NCBI GenBank assembly: GCA_915063485.1
Contig: CAJZDJ010000047.1
Coordinates: 1 to 15,140 of the forward strand
DNA length: 15,140 nucleotides
Reading direction: 5' to 3'
Origin: an uncultured Actinomyces sp.
GTDB taxonomy: Bacteria > Actinomycetota > Actinomycetes > Actinomycetales > Actinomycetaceae
Shown here: positions 1-8,290 of the stretch, in pieces
Layout of the letters: each line of letters begins with the position of its first letter
How positions within the stretch are numbered: position 1 is the stretch's first letter
Translations under genes and position numbers: made by a program
Notes under the pieces: generated by a model
The model's database searches: none
Seen by the model: the letters and a program-made list of their open reading frames with translations, nothing else
Told to the model about the DNA's origin: nothing

Positions 1-230
1 ACGAGATTGGCTATAAGGCCATTATCGACACCTATGCGGTGGCTACCCAGCACGTTGACCAGGGCCTGAGCCTAACCTTGTTTTTCCCGGACACCGCCAC
101 CACCCGTGACCTGAACAAGGCCCAGATTTACGCCTGGCGTAAAGGCATCAAAACCATCTACTACGTGCGTCTACGCCAGGCAGCCCTGGAAGGCACTGAG
201 GTAGAAGGCTGTGTCAGCTGTATGCTGTGA
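1..230 (+). CDS. nrdE: Ribonucleoside-diphosphate reductase class Ib, large subunit, C-terminal end (partial)
   Basis: The open frame enters from the left edge (first full codon at 3) and ends with TGA at 228-230, so only about the last 75 residues are present. NrdE is the catalytic subunit of the aerobic, manganese or iron dependent class Ib ribonucleotide reductase, which reduces ribonucleoside diphosphates to deoxyribonucleotides in the cytoplasm. The visible segment has the conserved tail region ([19 protein letters not shown], then [10 protein letters not shown]) and ends in GCVSCML. This is the mobile C-terminal cysteine pair that receives electrons from the NrdH redoxin and passes them to the active site. 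Identification is secure because both the tail and the downstream nrdF agree. nrdH and nrdI, the usual partners, would lie upstream outside the window. Confidence 0.95.
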   Translation, partial: EIGYKAIIDTYAVATQHVDQGLSLTLFFPDTATTRDLNKAQIYAWRKGIKTIYYVRLRQAALEGTEVEGCVSCML

Positions 231-277
231 GGCTTGGCCCTGCACAGTAATTTGTGGCCTTAAACCATAATTTCGCC

Positions 278-1375
<1,098 letters not shown>

Positions 1376-1392
1376 TTCAGCTAGGGAGCTAA

Positions 1393-2130
1393 ATGCATAC
1401 CGTAACTTTCGGACTGCCCTTTAACGGCGTCGTCCCCCTATGGCACGAAGACGGGCTAATCACCTGGCACCAAAGCGACATTGACCTGGCTGAAGTGCTG
1501 GGGTTGGGGCTAGTTGAGGAGCGTGAAATCACCGAGGGGGCCCCTGCCGGCTGGAGTGAGCGGGTGGAGGTGGGCCGCCTAATGGGCAACATTTTGGAGC
1601 TCAAGGCCATCACCCCCACAGGTAAGCGCGCCATTAAGGATGTGGGGCCTGGGGCCCGTATCGGCATCAGTGACCCGTTGCCTTACCAGGAGGCTATGGG
1701 AGAGTTTTTCGACGCCGACGCTTTCAGTGTGCATATCGCCCGGATGCTGCTGCGTGGGGCACGTGACGGGCTGCTGACCGTGTTTACGCTGCACGAGTCA
1801 GGTAACCCGCAAACGCATCACCTGCTGAGCGTGTCGTCCACCCTGGATGAGTTGGGGTACATGTATTTCCACCTGGTCACCATGGTGGATATGAGTGAGG
1901 TTCCCAGCTGGGCGGGTTACTCTAAGGCCGACGGCGTCACTAGCTTGGATATGAGCATTAACTACTCTGATCTGCTGGGTAGGGCGGAAATTAACGGCGT
2001 GGAGACTGCTGGTGAGGCGCTCGACGCCGGCAAGCTGATTAGCTTTGTGCGTCCGGCTGTCGATGTCTTGCTAAAGCCTGGTTTCCCCTTCGCTTTGGGG
2101 GCCAGCGTGTTTGGTCCCAAGCAGGGCTAG
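1393..2130 (+). CDS. Uncharacterised protein co-transcribed with nrdF
   Basis: A 245-residue protein that I do not recognise. The start ATG 1393 has a GGGAG ribosome binding site at 1384-1388. The gene lies 17 bases after nrdF and shares its transcript, which ends at the terminator just after the stop codon. There is no signal peptide and no obvious membrane segment, so it is probably cytoplasmic. Visible points are an N-terminal GLPFNGVVPLWHEDGLITWH segment, a mixed acidic composition, a possible helical stretch around residues 115-130 (FSVHIARMLLRGARDG) and a Gly/Phe-rich end. There is no recognisable catalytic motif. The position suggests, but does not show, a link to ribonucleotide reduction or DNA precursor supply. 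Confidence 0.85.
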   Translation: MHTVTFGLPFNGVVPLWHEDGLITWHQSDIDLAEVLGLGLVEEREITEGAPAGWSERVEVGRLMGNILELKAITPTGKRAIKDVGPGARIGISDPLPYQEAMGEFFDADAFSVHIARMLLRGARDGLLTVFTLHESGNPQTHHLLSVSSTLDELGYMYFHLVTMVDMSEVPSWAGYSKADGVTSLDMSINYSDLLGRAEINGVETAGEALDAGKLISFVRPAVDVLLKPGFPFALGASVFGPKQG

Positions 2131-2131
2131 C

Positions 2132-2164
2132 AACGGGCAGTGCTTAACTGGCACTGCCCGTTTT
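2132..2164 (+). terminator. Terminator of the nrdF unit
   Basis: A perfect 12-base-pair stem (2132-2143 with 2151-2162, loop of 7) ends in TTTT and starts one base after the stop of the preceding gene. It closes the nrdF transcript. Its 3' arm lies where a -35 element for the next gene would be expected, so termination and initiation signals are packed together. Confidence 0.9.
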
Positions 2165-2177
2165 GTGTGCAGATTCC

Positions 2178-2190
2178 TATAGTTGAACTA
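2178..2190 (+). promoter_or_regulatory. Putative -10 box giving a leaderless M20 amidohydrolase mRNA
   Basis: TATAGT at 2178-2183 is close to the TATAAT consensus, and exactly six bases separate it from the A of ATG 2190. Transcription would therefore start at or beside the start codon. No Shine-Dalgarno sequence precedes the ATG, which fits a leaderless message, common in Actinobacteria. The same geometry recurs at the starts at 5596 (-), 12092 (-) and possibly 5632 (+). Confidence 0.55.
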
Positions 2191-3707
2191 TGCGCGATCT
2201 TAGCCAACCCACTGTGCCCTGCCGGGCTTTTTACGACCAGCTTGCGGCAGAAACCGAAAAACGCCGTCAAGCTAACCCCGCCGCCACCGCCTTGGACCCT
2301 CAATCTGGTGCCAGCCCCCAGCTGCGTGAAGAACTAAAAGCCCAGGTCGAGGCGTTGAGCCCGCAGATCGTGGCACTAAGCCAAGACATTCACGCCCACC
2401 CCGAGGTGGGTTACCACGAGTTTTACGCCGCCGACGCCGTCGCTAAGCTGCTGCAAGCCCACGGCATTGAGGTTGAGCGCGCCAGCTTCGGCATGGAAAC
2501 CTCGCTGCGCGCCCAAATCGGTGCTTGTATCAGCACTCCTGGCGTCGGCCCTTGTGCCAGCACTCCTGACGCCAGCCCCAGCGCAGGCGCCACTTCCAGC
2601 GCAGAGGTCACCTTCAGCGCAGATAACGTCGGCGCTGCCCTGGAGGGAACTGCACCAGACACGAGCGCCGTCGTCGCAGCTGACGCGGGCCACGGCGAAA
2701 AGCAGCCCACAATCGCGATCCTGTGCGAATACGATGCCTTACCCGGGGTGGGCCACGGCTGCGGTCACAACGTCATGTGCGCCAACTCCGTGGGGGCCTT
2801 CCTGGCCCTAGCTGAACTGGAAAAACGTCACCCTGGCGCGCTAGGCGGGCGGGTTATCCTGCAAACCACCCCGGCTGAAGAATGCGACACCGCCAAGGAA
2901 ATCCTGGCCCAGCGCGGCATGCTAGAGGGGGTGGACGCCGCCATCCAAACCCACTCCTACGCCTACGACCTGGTAGATCAGGCCTGGCTGGGGGTACGCC
3001 GGATGCGCGTAGTGTTCCACGGGGTTTCCGCCCACGCCGCCAGCGCCCCGTTTATGGGCCGCAACGCCCTGGATGCAGTGACGCTGGCGCAGGTGGGTAT
3101 GGGTTTGCTGCGTCAGCATATGCTGCCCTCAGACCGTATGCATGCGGTGGTTACCGACGGTGGGCTGGTGCCCAATGTGGTGCCTGAGCGGGCGGAAATG
3201 AGCGTGATTGTGCGTTCGCTGGACTCTGCCACACTGCGCGACCTGGTGGCGCGGGTGGAGGATGTGTTCCGGGGCGCCGCTCTGGCTACCGGCTGTGGGG
3301 TGGAGATCCTTACCGGTGAAACCACCAATGAGATGCCGGTGCGTGCCAATGGTCCGCTTAGCCAGGCTTGGGTGCGGGCGCAGAACACGGCCGGACGCAC
3401 GGTGCTGCCGCGTGGGGTGATTACTGAGGTGATTGCGGCGGGCACTGATTTTGGCAATGTGTCTCAGCGCGTGCCCGGGATTCACCCGCTGATTAAGATT
3501 GCCCCCGAGGGTACGGCCCTGCACACTCATGAATTCGCGACGGCGGCTGGCTCGCCGCAGGGCGACCGCGCGGCTGTGGATGGGGCTTGGGGCCTGGCCA
3601 GTGTGGCCCTGGATTACCTAAGCGACCCCCAGCTGCGCGCGGCTGTACGCGCCGACTTTGAGGCCAGCGGTGGGGTAGTGGACGTGGCCTCCTTCTGGGA
3701 GAAGTAA
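2190..3707 (+). CDS. M20 family amidohydrolase/peptidase (AbgB/PM20D2-like) with a low-complexity insertion
   Basis: This 505-residue cytoplasmic metallohydrolase probably cleaves an amide bond in an acylated amino acid, dipeptide or p-aminobenzoyl-glutamate-like substrate. The substrate cannot be read from the sequence. The M20 fold is clear: IHAHPEVGYHEF at about 67-78, the CEYDALPGVGHGCGHNVM metal-binding stretch at about 179-196 (C191 and H193 likely ligands), the catalytic TTPAEE at about 226-231, a ligand-type HSYAYD at 255, and HTHEF at about 445-449. The dimerisation (lid) domain lies roughly at residues 270-380. Odd feature: between residues about 112 and 171, where relatives pass almost directly into the CEYDALPG strand, there is an Ala/Ser/Thr/Pro-rich insertion built from short DNA repeats. 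The first 50 residues are also a non-conserved extension. No ribosome binding site precedes ATG 2190. It converges with the DUF885 gene. Confidence 0.92.
   Translation: MRDLSQPTVPCRAFYDQLAAETEKRRQANPAATALDPQSGASPQLREELKAQVEALSPQIVALSQDIHAHPEVGYHEFYAADAVAKLLQAHGIEVERASFGMETSLRAQIGACISTPGVGPCASTPDASPSAGATSSAEVTFSADNVGAALEGTAPDTSAVVAADAGHGEKQPTIAILCEYDALPGVGHGCGHNVMCANSVGAFLALAELEKRHPGALGGRVILQTTPAEECDTAKEILAQRGMLEGVDAAIQTHSYAYDLVDQAWLGVRRMRVVFHGVSAHAASAPFMGRNALDAVTLAQVGMGLLRQHMLPSDRMHAVVTDGGLVPNVVPERAEMSVIVRSLDSATLRDLVARVEDVFRGAALATGCGVEILTGETTNEMPVRANGPLSQAWVRAQNTAGRTVLPRGVITEVIAAGTDFGNVSQRVPGIHPLIKIAPEGTALHTHEFATAAGSPQGDRAAVDGAWGLASVALDYLSDPQLRAAVRADFEASGGVVDVASFWEK
2531..2632 (+). repeat. 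Short tandem repeats encoding the insertion in the M20 enzyme
   Basis: Two kinds of tandem repeat lie inside the gene, both in whole codons. CAGCACTCCTG occurs at 2531 and again at 2558 (27-base period; protein CISTPGVGP then CASTPDASP). CAGCGCAG occurs at 2579, 2597 and 2615 (18-base period, three copies). They code for the Ala/Ser/Thr/Pro-rich stretch that interrupts the catalytic domain and look like recent slippage or expansion. Confidence 0.8.
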
Positions 3708-3731
3708 ATACAGGCATTACAAATACAGGCA
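3706..3731 (+). repeat. 11-base direct repeat at the end of the M20 gene
   Basis: AAATACAGGCA occurs at 3706-3716, overlapping the stop codon, and again at 3721-3731, a 15-base period. It leads into the large inverted repeat that follows. Confidence 0.7.
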
Positions 3732-3798
3732 AAATCGTCCCCTCCCTATAAAAAATTCATGGGGTTTTATAGGGAGGGGACGAAATGTCAGTATTTGT
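3719..3798. repeat. Two-part perfect inverted repeat, likely bidirectional terminator
   Basis: A perfect 19-base-pair inverted repeat (3735-3753 with 3765-3783, 11-base loop) is nested inside an outer 8-base-pair one (ACAAATAC 3719-3726 with GTATTTGT 3791-3798), with unpaired gaps of 8 and 7 bases between them. It sits between convergent genes. On the - strand the inner stem is followed by ATTTT, a weak U-tract, and there is no U-tract on the + strand. It probably blocks readthrough in both directions, but the bipartite build is unusual and a small mobile-element remnant is possible. Confidence 0.75.
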
Positions 3799-3804
3799 GA
3801 ACCA

Positions 3805-3892
3805 AGGGCCGTGGCCCTGGCCGCCGGTCCGTACCCAGACCGGTCATACTGCAAGGCGGCGCCGTCGACGCAGTTTCTACGACGACGGCGCC
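3805..3892. repeat. Three further hairpins between convergent genes
   Basis: AGGGCC/GGCCCT pairs at 3805-3818. CCGGTC/GACCGG pairs at 3824-3829 with 3838-3843. GGCGCCGTCG pairs with CGACGGCGCC (3858-3867 with 3883-3892, 15-base loop). The last ends 12 bases from the 3' end of the DUF885 gene and may end transcripts coming from either side. None has a clear U-tract. Confidence 0.65.
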
Positions 3893-3904
3893 CGGCGCGG
3901 GTGT

Positions 3905-5596
3905 TCAGGCTAGCGCCTCACGCAGCACATCCAGGCCCACGCTACCAATAGCCAGAGCGCGAGAGTGGAATTCCTTAAGCGAGAACTCCTTGCCTTCACG
4001 GGCGGCCTTAGCGGCGGCGTCGTCGCGAATAGACTCCCACAGACGCTGACCCACCGCGTAAGCCGGCGCCTGCCCCGGCCACCCCAGGTAACGCTCCAGC
4101 TCAAAGGACAAGAAGCCCTCAGCCATAGCCACATTGTGGGTCAAGTAAGCCCAGGCACTGTCACGATCCCACTTACCCTCGCCAACCCCGGGCAGAGCCG
4201 CCAGCTCAGATGGGCGCTGCTTGCCGGTGTGCACACCAATGTCTAGCACCACGCGGGCCGCACGCAGACGCTGAGAGTCGAGCATACCCATACGGTCACC
4301 CAGATCATCCTGCCAGCCCAGATCGGCCATGAGGCGCTCAGCGTAAAGCGCCCAGCCCTCACCGTGCCCAGAAACCCAGCACAGGTGACGGCGCCAGTCG
4401 TTGAGCTCATCGCGCAGGTAGGTCTGCATACCCAGCTGCAGGTGGTGGCCGGGAACACCCTCGTGGAACACGGTGGTGCGCTCCTGCCAGGTGTTAAACA
4501 CGGTGGTGCCGGCGGGCACAGACCACCACATACGCCCCGGACGCGAGAAGTCATCGGAAGGGCCGGTGTAGTAGATACCGCCGGTGGAGGAGGGGGCAAT
4601 GCAGCATTCGATGCGCTGCAGTGGGGCGGGAATGTCAAAGTGGGTGCCGTTTAGGCCGGCCACGGCGGCGTCGGCGGTTTCCTGCATCCACTTCTTCAGC
4701 GCGTCGGTGCCGTGCTGCTGGTAGCGCGGCTCCTCGTCCAGGCGCTTGAGGGCTTCCTGCACGCTGACGCCCTCGCCGTACAGCTCGCGGGCCAGTTCGC
4801 GCTGCTCAGCGTCGATGGCGGCCAGGCGCTCGCGGCCCCACTCGTAGGTTTCGTCTAGGTCAATGGTGGCGCCTAGGAATTCGCGCGAGAACAGCTGGTA
4901 GCGTTCACGCCCGACGCCGTCCTGCTCGCCCGCCTGGGGCAGCAGCTCGGTCTCCAGGAAGTTAGCGAAGTCGCCGTAGGCTGCCTGGGCGCTGGCGGCG
5001 TTGGCGGCTAGCTCTTTGCGTAGGGACTCTGGCAGGGACTGGGTTTCGGGGCCGGACACTAGGGCCAGGAAGGAGGAGGACTCGCCGGCCTGGTTGTGGG
5101 CTTGCCCGGCCACGGCGCGCACCTGGCGGGCGGCGGCTACCTGCCCACGGCTGGCGGCTAGGCGCAGGGATTCGACGTGACCGCCCAGGGCTCGCTTGAC
5201 ATCGCCTAGGCGGGCGCAGATGTTGGCCCAGTCTTGCTCGGACTCGGTGGGTAGCAGGTCAAATAGGTCGCGGATATCCTGCGAGGTGGAGGCGATGTTG
5301 TTGAGGTTGCGTAGCGGCTCGCCGGCTTCGGCTAGCTCAATCGATAGCCCTAGGCGTTCGCGCATGGCGGCTACGGTTACTTCATCGACGGCGTCGGTGG
5401 GGGTTACTTCATCCAGCTTGGCTAGGGTTTCGCGGTCTAGCTGGGTGTATGCGTCTAGACCCTGGGGGGAGAAGTCGTCTAGGACGTCGTGGCGCTCACC
5501 TAGGCCGGTGGAGGAGCCAGTCATCGGTGAAAGCTCAATTACCTTGGCGGTGTACTCGTTGGCGATGGCGTCAATCGCGCTTGGTTTGTGACTCAT
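3905..5596 (-). CDS. DUF885 family putative zinc metallopeptidase
   Basis: This 563-residue protein of the DUF885 family has the family's hallmark FHEGVPGHHLQ, with H378, E379, H384 and H385. It is a gluzincin-like HExxxGHH metal site suggesting a zinc-dependent peptidase or carboxypeptidase. The substrate is unknown. There is no signal peptide, so it is likely cytoplasmic. Typical family features include a helical N-terminal half, the GGIYYTGPSDDFSRPG segment before the metal site, and HGEGWALYAERLMADLG after it (E in HGEGWALY probably a further ligand). Length is normal for the family. It converges with the M20 peptidase gene, so peptide or amino-acid-conjugate turnover is a plausible shared theme, although they are not in one operon. 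No Shine-Dalgarno sequence lies before ATG 5596. A -10-like TAAACT lies six bases upstream, suggesting a leaderless message. Confidence 0.9.
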   Translation of the reverse strand: MSHKPSAIDAIANEYTAKVIELSPMTGSSTGLGERHDVLDDFSPQGLDAYTQLDRETLAKLDEVTPTDAVDEVTVAAMRERLGLSIELAEAGEPLRNLNNIASTSQDIRDLFDLLPTESEQDWANICARLGDVKRALGGHVESLRLAASRGQVAAARQVRAVAGQAHNQAGESSSFLALVSGPETQSLPESLRKELAANAASAQAAYGDFANFLETELLPQAGEQDGVGRERYQLFSREFLGATIDLDETYEWGRERLAAIDAEQRELARELYGEGVSVQEALKRLDEEPRYQQHGTDALKKWMQETADAAVAGLNGTHFDIPAPLQRIECCIAPSSTGGIYYTGPSDDFSRPGRMWWSVPAGTTVFNTWQERTTVFHEGVPGHHLQLGMQTYLRDELNDWRRHLCWVSGHGEGWALYAERLMADLGWQDDLGDRMGMLDSQRLRAARVVLDIGVHTGKQRPSELAALPGVGEGKWDRDSAWAYLTHNVAMAEGFLSFELERYLGWPGQAPAYAVGQRLWESIRDDAAAKAAREGKEFSLKEFHSRALAIGSVGLDVLREALA

Positions 5597-5608
5597 GAGG
5601 CAAGTTTA
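5596..5608 (-). promoter_or_regulatory. Putative -10 box giving a leaderless DUF885 mRNA
   Basis: Read on the - strand, TAAACT (5608-5603) is followed by six bases, TGCCTC, and then ATG at 5596. There is no ribosome binding site in between. The stretch TAAACTTGC is identical to the one before upp, and the spacing is the same. Confidence 0.55.
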
Positions 5609-5619
5609 GTCTTACGTGG

Positions 5620-5632
5620 AATAATAAGGGCG
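5620..5632 (+). promoter_or_regulatory. Putative -10 box for the phosphatase gene
   Basis: AATAAT at 5620-5625 lies six bases before GTG 5632, the geometry of a leaderless start. The six bases include AAGGG (5626-5630), which could instead serve as a ribosome binding site for ATG 5638 if transcription begins further upstream. The - strand promoter of the DUF885 gene lies 12 bases away, so the two promoters are back to back. Confidence 0.4.
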
Positions 5633-6213
5633 TGGCTATGTCATACCTTTCTTTACTTCCGGCGTTTGAACGCCTGCCTTACCGTGTGGTTATGGTGTGT
5701 ACCGGCAATATTTGTCGCTCGGCTATGGCCCAGATTGTGCTGGCGCAGCGCCTGCGTGAGCTGGGGGTAAGTGAGGTGGAGGTTAGCTCTGCCGGGGTTT
5801 CTAATGAGGAGCAGGGTAACCCGATTGATTATCGCGCTGCCCGCCTGCTGCGTGAGCAGGGCTATAAGGGCGGTGACATTAGCACGCACCGGGCTGCCCA
5901 GATTACTGACACCCAGCTGCGTCAAGCTGACCTGCTGCTAGCCATGACTGCCAGTCATCAGCGTGAGCTGGTTCGTCGCGCCCAGAAGCTGGGCGTAGAC
6001 CCGGGCCGCGTACAGCTTTACCGCATCTATGACCCGCACTGCCGCGAGCAGGTGGAGGCATCCTGGCAGGGGCAGAGCCTGGCGGGCTTGAATGTGCCAG
6101 ACCCTTGGTATGGGGATGAGGACGATTTTCGCGACACCTTGGATGTGGTTGAGCGTGTCAGTGAGGTTTTGTCGAAGAATCTGGCTCAGCTGGTTGAGGT
6201 GCAGGAGCCTTAA
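5632..6213 (+). CDS. Low-molecular-weight protein tyrosine phosphatase
   Basis: This 193-residue cytoplasmic enzyme removes phosphate from tyrosine residues of proteins through a cysteinyl-phosphate intermediate. The P-loop VCTGNICRS near the N-terminus carries the CX5R signature (C23, R29 from the GTG start), and the general acid Asp lies in DPWYGDEDDF (about D157). Both are intact, so it should be active. It is about 30 residues longer than the usual family length because of a short N-terminal lead and a C-terminal tail. The start is uncertain between GTG 5632 (fits a leaderless -10) and ATG 5638 (fits AAGGG seven bases before it). The stop codon overlaps the next start (TAATG, 6211-6215), so translation of the lipoprotein is probably coupled. 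Confidence 0.93.
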   Translation: MAMSYLSLLPAFERLPYRVVMVCTGNICRSAMAQIVLAQRLRELGVSEVEVSSAGVSNEEQGNPIDYRAARLLREQGYKGGDISTHRAAQITDTQLRQADLLLAMTASHQRELVRRAQKLGVDPGRVQLYRIYDPHCREQVEASWQGQSLAGLNVPDPWYGDEDDFRDTLDVVERVSEVLSKNLAQLVEVQEP

Positions 6214-7997
6214 TGGCTGCTAAAGCTAGGCTTCTGGGTGCCCTTGGCACGACGTCGGCACGCGTCAGTTCCACGGCAGTACGCGTCAGCACGACGTCGG
6301 CACACGTCGTCGCCGTTGCGGGGCGTAAGTTGCGCGTTAATGCACACTCAAAAACCCGCCGTAAGCTGCAAACCGTGACAGTGGCGGCGTGCGCGTTGGC
6401 GCTGCTGGCTGGTTGCGGGCCTAGCCAGCCGCGAGTGGCGCCGGCTCCTACCGCAACCTATAAGGCTGAGGTGGTACGGGATATGCCCACGACGCCGGCG
6501 GGGGTGGCGGCTAGCTGGCTGCTTTACAGCATTTCTAACTCCAAGAGCATTACTCAGGCGCAGATCCGCTCGCATTTTTCGCAATCATTACTTAAGCAGA
6601 CACCGTCTAGCAACCTTTACAACTCTCTCACGAAACTGCGTGCGGCTGGCCCATATACGATGCTCGGCTATGAGGACAGCGGTAACCGCCTGCTAATTGG
6701 GGTGCAGGACTCTAATGGCAGGCAGATCAGTATTGATTTGATGGCCGATTCGCGCAGCCAGATTGTTTCGCTGACCTTTGGACGCATTGGCAGGGTTCCG
6801 GTTATCACCGATGAGGCTAGTTTGGCTCGCGCACTTAATGAGGCTGGTGACGACGGCGCTAGCGTGCGTCGTGCGGCTGCAGCCTCCCAGCCGCGCTACC
6901 AAAGCAGTTTTTTGGTTGCCCGCATCGATACTTTAAATGGTTGCGGCTCACCCTTGACGCTGTCTAACGCCGATGATCAGATGCCAATTGGGCGCCTGGT
7001 AGACCTTTACACCCTGGCTGGGGTGGGGGAGGCCGTGATCGACGGCGGCGTCGAGATTAACCAGGACGCTACTGTCTTGCCGTCCATGATTGCGCAAGGT
7101 TATGGCCGTAATGACGCCACCATGATTGGCAAGAAATATCCTCTGCGGGTGGTGGCCTCCCACACTATCCACGAATCTGACCCCACTAGCGCCACCATGT
7201 TGATGAAGACGGTGGGGGCCGATGGGATCCGCGCCGCTGCTCAAAACACTGGCAAACAGGATTTAACCTCTTTCTCGCCTTTGCTTACGCCTCGCGCGGT
7301 GGGGCAAATTGCCTGGTCAGACTCGGATTTGCGGTTTTATTGGCGTGAGGCCAATAAGCAGCCTGAGCAGAAGCGCCAGGCTCTGCATACCGCTTTGGTG
7401 AACTCGCTTTCGCGCGGCAGCGTGGCCATGGATCCGAACCGCTACCAGGATGTGCTGTGGCCGGAGGGGATCGGCTGGTTTGCCTCTGCCCGTGAGATTT
7501 GCCGTGTGCAAAGTTATTTAGGGCAGCTGAGCCAGCGTGACGTTAACGCCGATACTTTGCTGCGTAACGCCATGGTGGTTGAAAACGGTGTGCATATCGA
7601 CTCTAGCCAGTGGACTTACGCCACCTATGTGGGTGCCGAATCGCCCGGCCAACTAGCTATGACCTGGGTGCTGACCAGTCCGGAGGGGGCGCGTTACTGC
7701 CTGGTTATGATCCTGGCGGCGCGCGACAACACCACTTTGCCTTCGCCGCTATGGTTGCAGGCGGTGGCGCGGCAGGTGATCGACCGGCTGCCTATCTGGA
7801 TTGCGGCTAAAGAGCCCAAAGCTAGTGCCACTCCCACCGCCACGGCCACTAAAGCCACTAGCAAGAAGGCTAAGGCCACTAAAGGCAAGGCCACGAAGGG
7901 CTCCAAGCGCGCTAACCAGAGTCCTACGTCGGCCACGCCCGCCCCAAGTAGCGCCTCTACGGCTCGCCCTGATAAGGCCACGTCCAGTCCGCGTTAA
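6213..7997 (+). CDS. Secreted lipoprotein, LpqF/Cpe-like beta-lactamase fold, probably catalytically dead
   Basis: A 594-residue protein. A lipoprotein signal peptide runs from KTRRKLQ (about 47) through a hydrophobic stretch to LLAGC, with C68 as the lipidated residue. About 47 residues lie before it from ATG 6213, which is unusual. TTG 6330 would give a normal 29-residue signal peptide, so the start is uncertain. An N-terminal domain (about 85-195) is followed by a segment resembling the serine hydrolase domain of Cpe/LpqF proteins: MPIGRLVDLY at 257-266, SDPTSATMLM at 322-331 and YVGAESPG at 472-479. By my recollection of that family these correspond to the SxxK, SDN and KTG motifs. Here they read RLVD, SDP and VGA, so serine and lysine catalysis looks lost. 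The C-terminal 60 residues are Lys/Ala/Thr/Ser-rich and may contact the wall. Translationally coupled to the phosphatase. Confidence 0.75.
   Translation: MAAKARLLGALGTTSARVSSTAVRVSTTSAHVVAVAGRKLRVNAHSKTRRKLQTVTVAACALALLAGCGPSQPRVAPAPTATYKAEVVRDMPTTPAGVAASWLLYSISNSKSITQAQIRSHFSQSLLKQTPSSNLYNSLTKLRAAGPYTMLGYEDSGNRLLIGVQDSNGRQISIDLMADSRSQIVSLTFGRIGRVPVITDEASLARALNEAGDDGASVRRAAAASQPRYQSSFLVARIDTLNGCGSPLTLSNADDQMPIGRLVDLYTLAGVGEAVIDGGVEINQDATVLPSMIAQGYGRNDATMIGKKYPLRVVASHTIHESDPTSATMLMKTVGADGIRAAAQNTGKQDLTSFSPLLTPRAVGQIAWSDSDLRFYWREANKQPEQKRQALHTALVNSLSRGSVAMDPNRYQDVLWPEGIGWFASAREICRVQSYLGQLSQRDVNADTLLRNAMVVENGVHIDSSQWTYATYVGAESPGQLAMTWVLTSPEGARYCLVMILAARDNTTLPSPLWLQAVARQVIDRLPIWIAAKEPKASATPTATATKATSKKAKATKGKATKGSKRANQSPTSATPAPSSASTARPDKATSSPR
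6247..6317 (+). repeat. 21-base degenerate tandem repeats at the start of the lipoprotein gene
   Basis: GCACGACGTCGGCACGCGTC (6247-6266) recurs at 6289-6308 with one mismatch, and ACGCGTCAG occurs at 6260 and 6281. The 21-base period gives a seven-residue protein pattern (SARVSST, AVRVSTT, SAHVVAV). Each long copy contains the palindrome ACGTCG-type core. If the true start is TTG 6330, these would be untranslated. Confidence 0.7.
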
Positions 7998-8015
7998 AGC
8001 CGACGCCGTCGGGCT
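7998..8015 (+). terminator. Possible weak terminator after the lipoprotein gene
   Basis: A GC-rich imperfect inverted repeat (AGCCGACG 7998-8005 with CGTCGGGGCT-like 3' side ending at 8015) begins directly after the stop codon, and CGCCGTC 8004-8010 can alternatively pair with GACGGCG 8033-8039. No U-tract follows, so termination efficiency is doubtful. Confidence 0.35.
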
Positions 8016-8039
8016 GTGTGTCCTGTTCTGACGACGGCG

Positions 8040-8290
8040 GGTTGCGTGCGCCCTGCGCGTGTCTTTGCCACGTCCCGCGCGTGCCCCGCACAGCGGCGCC
8101 CATGCGCTCTCGTGTGCGCCTATGCTCGCCCATGGGCAGGTTTTAGCGTGAACGCTTATAAATTTGGCTATAAGCCCAGGTCAACAGCTAGCGCTATAAA
8201 TACCCTTAAAAAATTAATGTCCATATTGTAGACATCACAAAGGTAAAGCTTGCCAAGGGACCTTATACCCGCTTAGCCTGAATTTAGACA
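8040..8290 (+). other. Gene-free spacer upstream of the methionine operon, AT-rich in its second half
   Basis: The gap between the lipoprotein gene and metN is 389 bases, of which the last 90 or so are the riboswitch. I see no credible gene in the rest. From about 8150 the sequence turns AT-rich and contains GCTTATA (8154-8160) pairing with TATAAGC (8169-8175). A promoter candidate, TTGCCA 8250-8255 and TAGCCT 8274-8279 with an 18-base spacer, would start transcription just before the riboswitch. Confidence 0.5.
8250..8279 (+). promoter_or_regulatory. Candidate promoter of metNIQ
   Basis: A -35-like TTGCCA (8250-8255) and a -10-like TAGCCT (8274-8279) are separated by 18 bases. A start about seven bases later falls at the 5' edge of the riboswitch, which is the expected arrangement. 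The match to consensus is moderate. Confidence 0.35.

Noticed and set aside
2140..2337. Cysteine- and proline-rich open frame overlapping the M20 gene
   Set aside because: It begins inside a terminator stem and overlaps a well-supported gene in another frame.
8016..8231. Open frame in the spacer before the met riboswitch
   Set aside because: Low-complexity Arg/Cys/Pro-rich translation, no ribosome binding site and no family resemblance. It looks like a chance frame.
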